Positions 53,921 to 63,820 of a stretch of 64,000 nt of DNA are shown here, piece by piece. A program made the translations under genes and the position numbers. Below the pieces are notes generated by a model. It had not been told where the DNA came from. It made no database searches and saw only the letters and a program-made list of their open reading frames with translations. The number at the start of each line of letters is the position of its first letter. The stretch's first letter is position 1. Source of the stretch: Paenibacillus sp. BSR1-1 (GTDB taxonomy: Bacteria; Bacillota; Bacilli; Bacillales; Cytobacillaceae); assembly GCF_030403775.1 (NCBI RefSeq), contig NZ_JAQMWQ010000013.1, positions 78,934-142,933 of the forward strand, read 5' to 3'.

Positions 53921-55060
53921 TTACTTAGTGATCATTCTAGAAATAACGAGGCGCTGGATTTCCTGAGTGCCTTCGTAAATTTGCGTAATTTTTGCATCGC
54001 GCATAAATCTCTCAACTGGATAATCCTTTGTATAACCGTAGCCGCCAAATACTTGAACTGCTTCCGTTGTTACCTTCATCGCTGTGTCGCCGGCAAGAAG
54101 CTTCGACATCGCCGACTCTTTTCCGTAAGGAAGTCCATTAGACTCCAGCCATGCTGCTTGATAGGTTAATAGTCTTGAAGCTTCGATGCCTGTTGCCATA
54201 TCAGCAAGCTTGAAGCTGATGCCTTGGTTGGCAGCGATTGGCTTGCCGAACTGATGGCGTTCTTTGGCATATTCGACAGCAGCGTCTAGAGCGCCTTGGG
54301 CAATTCCCACTGCTTGCGCCGCGATGCCGTTACGTCCGCCATCAAGGGTCATCATCGCAATTTTGAAGCCTTCGCCCTCTTCACCAAGACGGTTGGCAAT
54401 TGGAACACGGCAATCTTCAAAAATAATTTCTGTTGTCGGTGATGAACGAATGCCTAATTTCTTTTCTTTTTTCCCTACTGAGAAGCCTGGGAAGTCCTTT
54501 TCCACAATAAATGCAGTTGTGCCTTTTTGTCTGCTGGATGGATCGGTTAAAGCAAAAACAACATAGATGTCAGCAATACCGCCGTTAGTGATGAAAATTT
54601 TGGAGCCGTTTAGGACGTAATGATCGCCTTCAAGACGTGCTGTCGTTCTCATGCCGCCTGCATCGGAACCGCTGCCTGGCTCTGTTAAGCCATAAGCGCC
54701 GATCTTGCTTCCTTCTGCCATTGGGCGCAGATAGGTTTGCTTTTGTTCTTCATTGCCGAATTTGTAAATCGGCCAGCCTGCAAGTGAAGTGTGAGCAGAC
54801 AGAGTTACACCTATTGAGGCATCAACGCGGGAAAGCTCTTCTACTGCGATGCAGTATGCTAAGTAATCGCTGCCGATTCCACCGTACTCTTCCGGCCACG
54901 GAATGCCTGTTAAGCCAAGCTCTGCCATTTTGTCAAAAATTTCACGATCAAAACGTTCGTCCTCATCACGTTCTGCAGCAGTTGGCGCCACCTCGTTGCG
55001 CGCGAAATCACGAACCATTTTACGAATCATTTCATGCTCTTCGGATAGTTTGAAGTTCAT
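53921..55060 (-). CDS. acdA: Acyl-CoA dehydrogenase (AcdA type)
   Basis: The 379-residue flavoenzyme oxidises acyl-CoA to trans-2-enoyl-CoA. The three ACAD domains are visible: helical N-terminal ([16 protein letters not shown]), beta middle ([23 protein letters not shown]) and C-terminal helices with the catalytic glutamate in [16 protein letters not shown]. It is close to the second ACAD at 55343-56473. In B. subtilis acdA lies near fadF and rpoE. Confidence 0.93.
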   Translation of the reverse strand: MNFKLSEEHEMIRKMVRDFARNEVAPTAAERDEDERFDREIFDKMAELGLTGIPWPEEYGGIGSDYLAYCIAVEELSRVDASIGVTLSAHTSLAGWPIYKFGNEEQKQTYLRPMAEGSKIGAYGLTEPGSGSDAGGMRTTARLEGDHYVLNGSKIFITNGGIADIYVVFALTDPSSRQKGTTAFIVEKDFPGFSVGKKEKKLGIRSSPTTEIIFEDCRVPIANRLGEEGEGFKIAMMTLDGGRNGIAAQAVGIAQGALDAAVEYAKERHQFGKPIAANQGISFKLADMATGIEASRLLTYQAAWLESNGLPYGKESAMSKLLAGDTAMKVTTEAVQVFGGYGYTKDYPVERFMRDAKITQIYEGTQEIQRLVISRMITK

Positions 55061-55083
55061 TTTTGAAGTCCTCCTTGAAACTT

Positions 55084-55332
55084 TCTACAAATTTTAGTGG
55101 GTACTCTACAAAAATCAGTTTGGGTTCTACAATTTTTGGTGTGCATTCTACAAAATTCAGGTTGGTATCTACAATTTTGAAACCATATTCTACATTCCAA
55201 GAAACTTACTACCTATTTTTCGGAACTTACGACATCTTTTCAGCCACTTACTACTTATTTTTCAGAACTTACAACATCTTTTCAGTTTACTTACTACTTC
55301 TTTTCAGAACTTATCGACATTTATTGGATACT
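55084..55332. repeat. Intergenic tandem array, 21-bp period (about 12 units)
   Basis: First half: TCTACA at 55084, 55105, 55126, 55147, 55168 and 55189, all 21 apart. Second half: ACTTA(C/T) at 55204, 55225, 55246, 55267, 55289 and 55309, spacings 21, 21, 21, 22 and 20, with two unit types alternating to give a 42-bp repeat. It fills the gap between the two acyl-CoA dehydrogenase genes. Confidence 0.88.
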
Positions 55333-55342
55333 TTTGTAAAAC

Positions 55343-56473
55343 CTACAGATTCTTACTAATTACAATCCGCTGGATCTCACTCGTACCTTCATAAATCTCC
55401 GTAATTTTCGCATCGCGGAAATACCGTTCAACTGGGTAATCCTCTGTATAGCCGTAGCCGCCGAAAACCTGGATGGCTTCGGTTGCAACCTCTACCGCCG
55501 TCCGAGATGCATAAAGCTTCGCCATTGAAGCTTCCAAACCGCACTTCACGCCTCGGGCACGCAAATCGGCAGCACGATAGACTAATAGTTTCGCAGCTTC
55601 CACACTAGTGGCCATATCGGCTAGTTTAAAACCAATCCCCTGCTGAGCGGCAATTGGTTTGCCGAACTGCTGGCGGTCCTTCGCATAGGCGGTTGCGGCT
55701 GACAGTGCGGCTTCAGCGATTCCAAGCGCCTGGGCGGCAATCCCGATGCGTCCCACGTCGAGGTTGGCCATTGCGATTTTAAAGCCGTCGTTTTCCGCAC
55801 CAAGAAGGTTCTCAGCCGGCACCCTCATGTCCTCGAACGTCAGCTGGACCGTTCTGGAGCCGTGCAAGCCCATTTTCTTTTCATCCTTGCCGATCACGAG
55901 GCCAGGCGTCCCTTTTTCCACAATAAACGCGGAGATCCCTCTGCTGCCTAGCTCCGGATTTGTTTTGGCAAACACAATATAGACATCGGCTTCGCCGCCA
56001 TTTGTGATAAACACCTTCGAGCCGTTGATCACATAATGATCGCCGCTTCGAACCGCGCGTGATTTCAAACTGGCAGCATCTGATCCAGAGCTCGGTTCCG
56101 TTAAGCAAAATGCCCCAAGATACTCGCCGGACGCCATCTTTGGCAAATACTTCTGTTTCTGCTCCTCGGTTCCGAAGTAAAGAATCGGGTTGGTACCGAC
56201 AGAGGTATGCACGGAAAGGATGACGCCGATGGTGGCGCTTACTTTGGATAGTTCATTAATGGCGATGATATAGGAGGTGAAGTCCATCTCAGCGCCGCCG
56301 TATTTTTCTGGAACCGGAATTCCCATCAGGCCCAGTTCCCCCATTTTGCGAAGAACTTCGCGAGGAAACTCACCCTTTTCCATTTTTTCAATAAACGGAG
56401 CAATTTCGTTTTCGGCAAAATCGCGGACCATTTTTCGCATCATTTCTTGTTCTTCTGTGAATGTTAGATTCAT
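55343..56473 (-). CDS. Acyl-CoA dehydrogenase (MmgC/short-chain type)
   Basis: The 376-residue ACAD has the same three-domain layout as its neighbour: [39 protein letters not shown] and the catalytic glutamate in [16 protein letters not shown]. The ATG at 56473 has AAGGAG about 9 bases upstream; the ATG at 56521 has none. It is likely active on short or branched acyl-CoA. It follows the 3-hydroxybutyryl-CoA dehydrogenase gene, as in mmgA-mmgB-mmgC. No clear terminator follows it. Confidence 0.92.
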   Translation of the reverse strand: MNLTFTEEQEMMRKMVRDFAENEIAPFIEKMEKGEFPREVLRKMGELGLMGIPVPEKYGGAEMDFTSYIIAINELSKVSATIGVILSVHTSVGTNPILYFGTEEQKQKYLPKMASGEYLGAFCLTEPSSGSDAASLKSRAVRSGDHYVINGSKVFITNGGEADVYIVFAKTNPELGSRGISAFIVEKGTPGLVIGKDEKKMGLHGSRTVQLTFEDMRVPAENLLGAENDGFKIAMANLDVGRIGIAAQALGIAEAALSAATAYAKDRQQFGKPIAAQQGIGFKLADMATSVEAAKLLVYRAADLRARGVKCGLEASMAKLYASRTAVEVATEAIQVFGGYGYTEDYPVERYFRDAKITEIYEGTSEIQRIVISKNL

Positions 56474-56616
56474 GCTGATATCTCCTTTTGGAGAATCTAA
56501 AGTAGCAGTATTCATCATCACGCATCCCCTTTTTCGAAAAATAGAATGGAACTGGGCTTAAATTATTTTTTATCTGTTATTCGTTCGTGTAAAAACTGCG
56601 GCACGATTCCCCTACT

Positions 56617-57468
56617 CTATTCGTATGTGTAAAACCCTCGGCCGGTTTTCTTGCCAAGCCAGCCTGCTTTTACATATTTGCGAAGAAGCGGACATGGACG
56701 GTATTTGTCGTCGCCAAGGCCCTCTTGAAGTGTTTCCATAATGTATAGGCATGTATCTAAGCCGATAAAATCAGCCAACGTTAGAGGTCCCATCGGGTGA
56801 TTCATGCCGAGTTTCATCACTTCGTCGATCGCTTCCTTCGTTGCAACGCCCTCGTACAAGGCATAAACTGCTTCATTGATCATTGGCAAAAGGATGCGGT
56901 TGGAGATAAAACCTGGGAAGTCATTCACTTCTACCGGTACCTTGCCGAGTGTTTTCGTCATATCTTCAATTACTTGGTATACTTCATCTGCTGTCGCTAA
57001 GCCGCGAATTATTTCAACCAGCTTCATCACCGGCACGGGATTCATAAAATGCATGCCGATAACCTTTTCCGGACGCTTTGTTGCCGCGGCAATTTCCGTA
57101 ATCGGCAATGATGATGTGTTGCTCGCTAAAATCACATGGGCCGGTGCAATTTCATCCAGCTGCGCGAAAATTTTCGTCTTAATGTCCATGTTTTCAACCG
57201 CTGCTTCGATGACTAGATCCACTTCGGCTGCATCATGAAGGTCAGTTGAAACGGTGAGTCTTGCCAGCACTTCTTGCTTTTGCTCGTCTGTCATCCGTCC
57301 TTTGTCCACGTTGCGAGATAGATTTTTATTGATGACTCCTAAGCCGCGTTCAACGAACTCTGATTTTAAGTCATTTAATACGACATTGTAGCCTGCCTGG
57401 GCGCATACTTGAGCGATCCCTGAACCCATTTGTCCTGCTCCGATTACCATTACTTTAGAAACCTTCAT
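56617..57468 (-). CDS. mmgB: 3-hydroxybutyryl-CoA dehydrogenase
   Basis: The 283-residue enzyme oxidises 3-hydroxyacyl-CoA with NAD(P). The Rossmann loop [14 protein letters not shown] is at residues 8-21; the catalytic histidine is in [15 protein letters not shown], and [12 protein letters not shown] and [16 protein letters not shown] complete the signature. It lies 160 bp after the thiolase gene, and a 21-bp array fills that gap. Confidence 0.94.
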   Translation of the reverse strand: MKVSKVMVIGAGQMGSGIAQVCAQAGYNVVLNDLKSEFVERGLGVINKNLSRNVDKGRMTDEQKQEVLARLTVSTDLHDAAEVDLVIEAAVENMDIKTKIFAQLDEIAPAHVILASNTSSLPITEIAAATKRPEKVIGMHFMNPVPVMKLVEIIRGLATADEVYQVIEDMTKTLGKVPVEVNDFPGFISNRILLPMINEAVYALYEGVATKEAIDEVMKLGMNHPMGPLTLADFIGLDTCLYIMETLQEGLGDDKYRPCPLLRKYVKAGWLGKKTGRGFYTYE

Positions 57469-57520
57469 GTTTTCCCCTCCAAATGGGGGCCGCAGCCCCG
57501 TGTTTTTATATCCAAAAATG

Positions 57521-57609
57521 GTTTTGTCTATTTTTTCGTGTGTCTTGTCTATTTTTTCGGGTGTTTTGTCTATTTATTAAGCCCCATTGTCCATTTAGAC
57601 AATTATTGG
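57521..57609. repeat. Intergenic tandem array, 21-bp period (4 units)
   Basis: TTGTC(T/C)AT recurs with the G at 57526, 57547, 57568 and 57589, all 21 apart. The unit (TTTTGTCTATTTTTTCGGGTG) and the end (AAGCCCCATTGTCCATTTA) closely match the array at 20879-21024. Confidence 0.85.
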
Positions 57610-57628
57610 AAAAACCAAACCCGTAAAA

Positions 57629-58816
57629 TTACCTCTTAGGCACCTCAATCATCACCGCATCGCCCTGGCCGCCGCCGGAGCAAATGGCTGCAATCCCGAT
57701 TCCGCCGCCGCGGCGCTTCAATTCATGCATCAACGTGATAATAATGCGGGCTCCGCTTGCCCCAATCGGATGTCCAAGAGCGACCGCACCGCCGTTGACA
57801 TTGATCTTTTCCGGATCAAGGCCGGCAATTTGGCTGCTCGCTAATGCGACCGCCGCAAAGGCTTCATTGATTTCAAAAAGGTCGATTTCTTCCAGGCTCC
57901 GGCCTGTTTTTCGTAAAATTTCATTGATGACTAGACCTGGTGTCTGTGGGAAGTCCTTTGCTTCCACAGCAATCGTCGCATGCCCTAAAATGACTGCTTC
58001 CGCTGTACGGCCCTCAAGTGCAGCGCGCTCCTCACTCATCAGCACGAGGGCAGCCGCACCGTCATTGACGCCAGGTGCATTTCCCGCTGTAATCGTACCC
58101 GTTGAATTAAACGCTGGAGCAAGCTTGGAAAGGCGGTCAAGAGAAGTATCTTTACGTGGCGCTTCATCATGTTCAACTACAACAGGCGCCCCTTTTCGCT
58201 GCGGCACTTCCACCTTAACGATTTCTTCAGCAAATTTACCGCTTTCAATCGCGGTAATTGCCCGCTCATGGCTTCTCAATGCCCACTCATCCTGAGCCTC
58301 TCGGGAGATCTCCATCTCTGCAGCCGTCGAGTTTCCGTATGTGCCCATGTGAACACCAGTAAAGCTGCAGCTCAAACCATCATGAATCATTAAATCATTT
58401 ACGGCAGCGTCTCCCATGCGCAGTCCCCATCTTGCCTTTGGCAGAATGTACGGCGCATTGCTCATCGATTCCATGCCACCTGCAACAATGACTTCCTCAT
58501 CGCCGGCGCGGATAATTTGGTCTGCCAAGGTTACGCTCCGCATTCCGGAAGCGCAAACCTTATTAATCGTTTCTGTTTTCACTTCCCATGGCAATCCTGC
58601 ATGTCTTGCTGCCTGACGAGATGGAATCTGCCCCTGTCCTCCTTGTAAAACCGTTCCAAGGATGACTTCTTGAACCTCTTCAGCTTTCACATCAGCCCGC
58701 ACCAAAGCTTCCTTTACTGCGATTCCTCCCAGCTCTGATGCCGTGAAGCTGCTCAAGGATCCTGCGAATTTGCCAAAAGGCGTTCTAACTCCGCTTAAAA
58801 TAACCGTTTTCCCCAT
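57629..58816 (-). CDS. mmgA: Acetyl-CoA C-acetyltransferase (thiolase)
   Basis: The 395-residue thiolase has the nucleophilic cysteine in [12 protein letters not shown] (about residue 89) and the catalytic His and Cys in [16 protein letters not shown] and [11 protein letters not shown]. It condenses or splits acetoacetyl-CoA. It heads the run thiolase, hydroxyacyl-CoA dehydrogenase, ACAD, ACAD, TetR, icmF. A palindromic operator candidate lies upstream. Confidence 0.93.
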   Translation of the reverse strand: MGKTVILSGVRTPFGKFAGSLSSFTASELGGIAVKEALVRADVKAEEVQEVILGTVLQGGQGQIPSRQAARHAGLPWEVKTETINKVCASGMRSVTLADQIIRAGDEEVIVAGGMESMSNAPYILPKARWGLRMGDAAVNDLMIHDGLSCSFTGVHMGTYGNSTAAEMEISREAQDEWALRSHERAITAIESGKFAEEIVKVEVPQRKGAPVVVEHDEAPRKDTSLDRLSKLAPAFNSTGTITAGNAPGVNDGAAALVLMSEERAALEGRTAEAVILGHATIAVEAKDFPQTPGLVINEILRKTGRSLEEIDLFEINEAFAAVALASSQIAGLDPEKINVNGGAVALGHPIGASGARIIITLMHELKRRGGGIGIAAICSGGGQGDAVMIEVPKR

Positions 58817-58863
58817 TCAAAACACTCTCCCTTTTATGTTTATTAAATACCCCTTCAACAAAG

Positions 58864-58881
58864 TGACTGAACGCTCGCTCG
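58864..58881. promoter_or_regulatory. TetR-type operator candidate upstream of the thiolase operon
   Basis: TGACTGA-ACGC-TCGCTCG matches the site at 61245-61262 in half-site layout (7-4-7). It lies about 50 bp upstream of the thiolase start codon. The rest of the 58817-59051 gap is AT-rich, with a small hairpin (AACGCAT/ATGCGTT, 58902-58917). Confidence 0.5.
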
Positions 58882-59051
58882 ATAACAAACTAAAAAATTA
58901 ACGCATCAATGCGTTTATTAAAAAAAGGAAATGTAAGCGTTTTACCCTATATTCTATTTTACATAAAAAAGAGTAGAAGTTGAAATATTTTTACGCAAAA
59001 TTCCTAAAATTTTATGAATTCACGAAAATACTCAACCTCTACTATTCTTAA

Positions 59052-61163
59052 TTAAGATGCTACTGCCTTTAATTCACCGCAGACTGCTTTTTCTAATAGC
59101 TCGGCAACATCATATGTGGACACCTTTTCTTCCACTTCCTTCGCCTTTGTTCCGTCGGTAATCATTGTTAAGCAGTATGGACAGCCCGAACTGATAACCG
59201 ATGGATTAACAGCAAGTGCCTGCTCTGTTCTTGCAACGTTAATTCGGTTTCCGGTTTCTTCCTCCATCCACATCAAACCGCCGCCGGCACCACAGCACAT
59301 TCCCTTTTCACGGTTCCGTTCCATTTCGACAAGCTTGACGCCAGGAATGGATTTCAGAATCTCACGAGGTGCGTCGTACACGTCATTGTAACGGCCTAAG
59401 TAACATGAATCATGGAACGTAATCGTTTCGTTAACCGCATGCTTCGGTACAAGACGTCCATCTCTCACTAGCTCAAACAGTACCTCTGTATGGTGGTAAA
59501 CCTCAGCCTCTAAACCAAAGTCAGGGTATTCATTTTTGAAAATATTGTAGGCATGCGGGTCAATCGTTACGATTTTCTTAACCTCAGCCTTTTCAAATTC
59601 CTCGATATTTTTTGCAGCCATATCCTGGAATAAGAACTCGTTACCTAAACGGCGAGGTGTATCGCCGGAGTTTTTCTCTTTGTTACCTAAAATCGCAAAC
59701 TTCACGCCTGCTTCGTTCATCAGCTTCGCAAACGACAAGGCAATCTTTTGGCTGCGGTTGTCGTAAGAGCCCATGGAGCCAACCCAGAATAAGTATTCGA
59801 ATTCTTCGCCAGCCTTGTTCATTTCCTTCACAGTCGGGATATGAACATCCTCGCGTACTTCGCGCCAGTTTTCGCGCTCTTTACGGTTTAAGCCCCAAGG
59901 GTTGCCCTGGCGTTCGATATTCGTCATCGCACGCTGTGCATCGGCATCCATTTTTCCTTCTGTTAAAACTAAATAACGGCGAAGGTCAATAATTTTATCC
60001 ACGTGCTCATTCATTACCGGACATTGGTCCTCACAGTTACGGCAGGTTGTACACGCCCAGATTTCTTCTTCTGTAATGATATCGCCAATCAAGCTAGGAC
60101 TGTAAGCAAGGGCAGCAGCCGATTCTTGTGCACCTTGTCCGCTTGCGGCCAAAGCAATTTGGTTTCCTTTTGTACCGCTAAAAGCAAAGGTTGGCACCCA
60201 TGGCTGCTTTTGCGTTACCGCGGCACCGTGGAACGTTAAATGGTCACGCATTTTCACAATTAAATCCATTGGCGACAGCATTTTGCCAGTGCCGGTAGCT
60301 GGACACATGTTGGTACAGCGGCCGCACTCTACGCAGGCGTAAAAGTCGATCATTTGGTGCTGTGTGAAGTCTTCAATTTTTCCAACCCCGAAGGATTCTT
60401 GGGATTCATCTTCGAAATCCACTTTTTTCAGCTTGCCTGGTTTTTCTAAACGGTTAAAATACACGTTCGCCGGTCCCGCGATTAAGTGCGCATGCTTGGA
60501 CTGCGGTACGTAGACTAAGAAAGTTAACAAGAACAATAAATGCGCCCACCAGGCAATGTAGAAGATGACAATCGAGGCGGTTTCACCAATGCCTGAAAAA
60601 ATAACCGAAATCACCGAAGCGACTGGCTCTGTCCAAGACGTTTCTTCGCCGTGCCAGATGATGCCCATACCATTTCCGATTAAAACTGAAACCATCAAGC
60701 CGCCGATAAATAACAATACAAGCCCTGATTTAAAATTGCGCTTAAGACGGACTAATTTTTCAACATAACGGCGGTGGAAAGCCCAAATGACCGCTACTAA
60801 AATCATCAACGTAACGATTTCTTGGAAAAACGTAAACCCTGCATAAAGCGGGCCTAGCGGCAGGTGTGAGCCTGGGGCCAGTCCCTTCCAAATGAAATCA
60901 AGCGCCCCGAATTGAACAAGAATGAAGCCGTAAAAGAACATGACGTGGATGGCACCACTCTTTTTGTCCTTTAAAAGCTTTTTCTGTCCAAACACGTTGA
61001 CCCAGATTTTTTGCAGACGTTCTTTGACATTGTTGTCAAACTCGACTTTTTTGCCAAGCTTGATGAATTCAATCCGCGTTTTGACAACGTAAACGAACAG
61101 GCTGATCGCGTAAGCGGTTACAGCCAAGAATGCAATCAGGTTAACCCATAATAAACCATTCAC
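59052..61163 (-). CDS. fadF: Membrane iron-sulfur oxidoreductase FadF (heterodisulfide-reductase-like)
   Basis: The 703-residue protein has about six N-terminal membrane helices (about 1-225), then two 4Fe-4S motifs (CVECGRCTNMCPATGTGK and CTTCRNCEDQCPVMNEH) and two C-terminal CCG-type domains (CYLGRYNDVYDAPRE ... GMCCGAGGG; SSGCPYCLTM). It matches B. subtilis ywjF (fadF), in the FadR regulon, thought to pass electrons from acyl-CoA dehydrogenases via ETF to the quinone pool. It is divergent from cls; a palindromic operator candidate lies 82 bp upstream. Confidence 0.9.
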   Translation of the reverse strand: MNGLLWVNLIAFLAVTAYAISLFVYVVKTRIEFIKLGKKVEFDNNVKERLQKIWVNVFGQKKLLKDKKSGAIHVMFFYGFILVQFGALDFIWKGLAPGSHLPLGPLYAGFTFFQEIVTLMILVAVIWAFHRRYVEKLVRLKRNFKSGLVLLFIGGLMVSVLIGNGMGIIWHGEETSWTEPVASVISVIFSGIGETASIVIFYIAWWAHLLFLLTFLVYVPQSKHAHLIAGPANVYFNRLEKPGKLKKVDFEDESQESFGVGKIEDFTQHQMIDFYACVECGRCTNMCPATGTGKMLSPMDLIVKMRDHLTFHGAAVTQKQPWVPTFAFSGTKGNQIALAASGQGAQESAAALAYSPSLIGDIITEEEIWACTTCRNCEDQCPVMNEHVDKIIDLRRYLVLTEGKMDADAQRAMTNIERQGNPWGLNRKERENWREVREDVHIPTVKEMNKAGEEFEYLFWVGSMGSYDNRSQKIALSFAKLMNEAGVKFAILGNKEKNSGDTPRRLGNEFLFQDMAAKNIEEFEKAEVKKIVTIDPHAYNIFKNEYPDFGLEAEVYHHTEVLFELVRDGRLVPKHAVNETITFHDSCYLGRYNDVYDAPREILKSIPGVKLVEMERNREKGMCCGAGGGLMWMEEETGNRINVARTEQALAVNPSVISSGCPYCLTMITDGTKAKEVEEKVSTYDVAELLEKAVCGELKAVAS

Positions 61164-61244
61164 ATAAAACGCCCCTTTCGTTGTATGTTTTGTAAGTTGT
61201 AAAAATAAACAATTTTCTGAATCATCTTTAACTCTATTATATTA

Positions 61245-61262
61245 TGAATGAGCATTCAGTCA
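61245..61262. promoter_or_regulatory. FadR/TetR-type operator upstream of fadF
   Basis: TGAATGA-GCAT-TCAGTCA is a near-perfect palindrome like the TGAATGA...TCATTCA sites known for Bacillus FadR (from memory). It lies between fadF and cls and could act on either. Confidence 0.6.
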
Positions 61263-61348
61263 ACCAGTTTTTTTTAAGGAATCGTTCGACTTATAGAAAT
61301 CATGGCCTTCGGAAAAACTAACAAAACGGATTGGAGGAACGATTCCAC

Positions 61349-62542
61349 ATGCAATTTGCACTTTTTTTGATTGGGCTGATCATTCTTTGGATGGTTTTAG
61401 ATTTTAAATTAGGCCGAAGGAAACATCTTTCAATAGCCCGCAATACCGAAACGGCCATACTTCATGGGAATTTTGAGATTTTCACTCACGGTAAGGAACT
61501 GTTCCTCGATTATTTCTCCGAAATCCGCCAGGCAAAAAAGCATGTTCATGTCTTGTTTTATATTGTGAAGGACGATCCGTTTGGACAGGAGTTCCTCTCG
61601 TTGTTAAAAGAAAAAGCGCGCCAAGGGGTCGAAGTCCGGCTGCTCGTCGACCGGCTTGGCAGCTGGAAAATCAAGAAGAAAATCATCCAGGATTTGCGGG
61701 CAGCAGGCATTCGATTTGCCTTTAGCAACCGGATTAAGCTCCCCTTTCTGTTTTATTCCTCGCAGATTCGGAATCACCGAAAGATTTCCATTATTGATGG
61801 GGAAATTGGGTATCTTGGCGGATTTAATATTGGCCAGGAGTATATTGACGGCGATCCCAAGCTGAGCCCATGGCGGGATTATCATTTAAAAATAACCGGC
61901 GAGAGCGTCGATTTTTTGCAGAGTGAGTTTTTAATGGACTGGAAGGAGTATGCAGGGGAGAATTTGCAGCGCTCACAACATTACTTTCCTAAACTACCGA
62001 AGGGTGAGGTGCGGCACCAGTTTGTACCGACGGAAGCAGGTCAGCTGGAGGAATGGTTTATTCGTTTGATTCGAAAGTCCAGCAGTTCCATTATTATTGG
62101 TACACCCTATTTTATTCCAAGCCGGAAGGTTTTTGCCGAGCTGCTGGAAGCGGTACGCCGCGGCGTAAGCATTACAGTCATGGTTCCCTATACGGCTGAC
62201 CATGTCCTTGTTCAGGAAGCTTCGTTCCGTTTTTTACGGAAGCTTCTTCGTGAAGGAGCAGAGGTTTTTCAATATAAAAATGGTTTTTATCATGCCAAAA
62301 CAATCGTCATCGATGACAAAATCTGTGATATCGGCACCGCCAACTTCGACAAACGCAGTTTCTTTTTAAACAAAGAAATTAATTGCTATCTGTATGATCC
62401 CGCCTTTATTGAACGCTTGCGGTCGGTTCTAAAAAGGGACATCGCCGACTCCGAGCCGCTGTCGTTAACAAAACTCAATCATGGATCTTTTTTTAGGAAA
62501 GTAAAAGAAGGCATTGCCGGTGCGATTTCTTATTTTTTATAA
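61349..62542 (+). CDS. ywjE: Cardiolipin synthase-like phospholipase D family protein (YwjE)
   Basis: The 397-residue protein has one N-terminal membrane helix (about 3-20) and two HKD motifs: NHRKISIIDGEIGYLGGFN and YHAKTIVIDDKICDIGTANFDKRSF. These catalyse phosphatidyl transfer between phosphatidylglycerols to form cardiolipin. The length and single N-terminal helix fit the shorter YwjE type. The ATG at 61349 is 11 bases from GGAGG; the TTG at 61331 overlaps that site. Confidence 0.9.
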   Translation: MQFALFLIGLIILWMVLDFKLGRRKHLSIARNTETAILHGNFEIFTHGKELFLDYFSEIRQAKKHVHVLFYIVKDDPFGQEFLSLLKEKARQGVEVRLLVDRLGSWKIKKKIIQDLRAAGIRFAFSNRIKLPFLFYSSQIRNHRKISIIDGEIGYLGGFNIGQEYIDGDPKLSPWRDYHLKITGESVDFLQSEFLMDWKEYAGENLQRSQHYFPKLPKGEVRHQFVPTEAGQLEEWFIRLIRKSSSSIIIGTPYFIPSRKVFAELLEAVRRGVSITVMVPYTADHVLVQEASFRFLRKLLREGAEVFQYKNGFYHAKTIVIDDKICDIGTANFDKRSFFLNKEINCYLYDPAFIERLRSVLKRDIADSEPLSLTKLNHGSFFRKVKEGIAGAISYFL

Positions 62543-62560
62543 AAGAAGGAGTTTTCACAA

Positions 62561-63517
62561 ATGAAAATTCGTTTCGGTTATGTATCCCATGCGATTAGCT
62601 TGTGGGATGCCTCCCCTGCCAAAACGCTCACCTTTACGAGATATGAGCAAATGGGGGTTCAGGAGCGGGAGGAAAAATTATTCGAGGTGACAAAGCAAAA
62701 TTTAAACCACACCCTCCGCATGCTCTACTACAATATTGCCCATGAGCTGGAGCTATACCGTTTTTCAAGCTCGATTGTTCCGCTTGCCACACATCCAGAG
62801 GTGCGCTGGGACTTTATTACGCCATTTGAAAGCGAGTGGCAGGAGATTGGTTCGATTGTCCAGAAGAAGCGGCTCCGGGTCAGCTTTCATCCGAATCAAT
62901 TTACGCTTTTTACCTCGCCGAAAGCGAAGATTACCGAAAATGCGGTTGTTGACATGACGTACCATTATCAAATGTTTGAGGCTATGGGGCTAGAGGACGT
63001 AGGTTTGATTAATATCCATATTGGCGGAGCGTATGGGGATAAGCAGCAGGCACTGGCCCGGTTTCATGAGAATTTAACGACGCTGCCCGCTACTATTAAA
63101 CAAGTGATGACATTAGAAAATGACGATAAAACCTATACGGCTGAGGAGACGCTCTCGGTTTGTCAAAAAGAAGGGATTCCTCTGGTGTTTGATTATCATC
63201 ATCACATGGCCAATCTTTGTGAGGCACCTCTTGTGGACTTGCTCCCGCGAATTTTTCAAACTTGGTCGCATAAACCGTTTGTGCCCAAAGTTCATATTTC
63301 CTCACCGAAGTCTGAGAAGGAATTCCGCTCTCATGCCGATTTCGTCGACCCTGAGTTTGTGATGCCATTTTTGAAGATTTTAAAAGAGTTTGGCCAGGAT
63401 ATTGATTTAATGATTGAGGCGAAGGCGAAGGATCAGGCCGCCCTGAGGCTGGTAGAGGACTTAAGTAAACTACGCGGTTTTAAGCGTGTTAGCGGCGGGG
63501 CGATTGAGGTAAAATAA
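62561..63517 (+). CDS. uvsE: UV DNA damage endonuclease
   Basis: The 318-residue TIM-barrel enzyme nicks DNA 5' of UV photoproducts. It shows IRFGYVSHA at the N-terminus and metal ligands in [45 protein letters not shown] and [10 protein letters not shown]. It is the B. subtilis ywjD counterpart. It lies 18 bp after cls with its own AAGGAG site. Expression in spores is known for the B. subtilis gene. Confidence 0.93.
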   Translation: MKIRFGYVSHAISLWDASPAKTLTFTRYEQMGVQEREEKLFEVTKQNLNHTLRMLYYNIAHELELYRFSSSIVPLATHPEVRWDFITPFESEWQEIGSIVQKKRLRVSFHPNQFTLFTSPKAKITENAVVDMTYHYQMFEAMGLEDVGLINIHIGGAYGDKQQALARFHENLTTLPATIKQVMTLENDDKTYTAEETLSVCQKEGIPLVFDYHHHMANLCEAPLVDLLPRIFQTWSHKPFVPKVHISSPKSEKEFRSHADFVDPEFVMPFLKILKEFGQDIDLMIEAKAKDQAALRLVEDLSKLRGFKRVSGGAIEVK

Positions 63518-63542
63518 TGCGGGGGCCTTCCAAGTCCACAAT

Positions 63543-63575
63543 AAAAAAAGTCTCCGGGTCGCAGCGGAGACTTTT
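63543..63575. terminator. Bidirectional terminator between uvsE and sspH
   Basis: AAAGTCTCC/GGAGACTTT around an eleven-base loop has A7 before and TTTTATTCTTC after, so it can serve both convergent genes. Confidence 0.85.
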
Positions 63576-63753
63576 ATTCTTCAATCAGATTTAAAACAGG
63601 GACTTCCCGTTCATTCTCCGGATCCTTTCGTGAATAAATCCGCGCCATTTTAGTCGCTTCATCCACATGCTGGATGATAACCGGTGTCCCCTCATAGGTC
63701 ACGGTAATCACATCTGCCGATTCGGCAATTTCCTTCGCTCTTCCAACATTCAT
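63574..63753 (-). CDS. sspH: H-type small acid-soluble spore protein (SspH family)
   Basis: The 59-residue protein begins MNVGRAKEIAESADVI and continues with the family pattern TYEGTPVIIQHVDE, MARIY and a C-terminal EREVPVLNL. This matches the minor H-type SASP family of spore cores. GGAG lies about 12 bases upstream. A SigG-like promoter precedes it, so late forespore expression is expected. Confidence 0.88.
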   Translation of the reverse strand: MNVGRAKEIAESADVITVTYEGTPVIIQHVDEATKMARIYSRKDPENEREVPVLNLIEE

Positions 63754-63790
63754 GCGTTCGGTTCACTCCTCACTTGCTAAAATACTCTAT

Positions 63791-63820
63791 TAATATTTGT
63801 TTTTTTAAGGAGGATATTCA
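63791..63820 (-). promoter_or_regulatory. Candidate SigG/SigF promoter of sspH
   Basis: On the minus strand TGAATA and AATATTA are 17 bases apart; the forespore sigma pattern is TGnATA and CATnnTA. It lies about 40 bp upstream of the start codon. The remaining 63821-64000 is AT-rich, without a recognisable gene. Confidence 0.5.

Noticed and set aside
55063..55359. 98-codon plus-strand open frame with Thr/Tyr/Phe repeats
   Set aside because: It is a by-product of the 21-bp array, since 21 is seven codons and leaves frames open; no ribosome site or family likeness.
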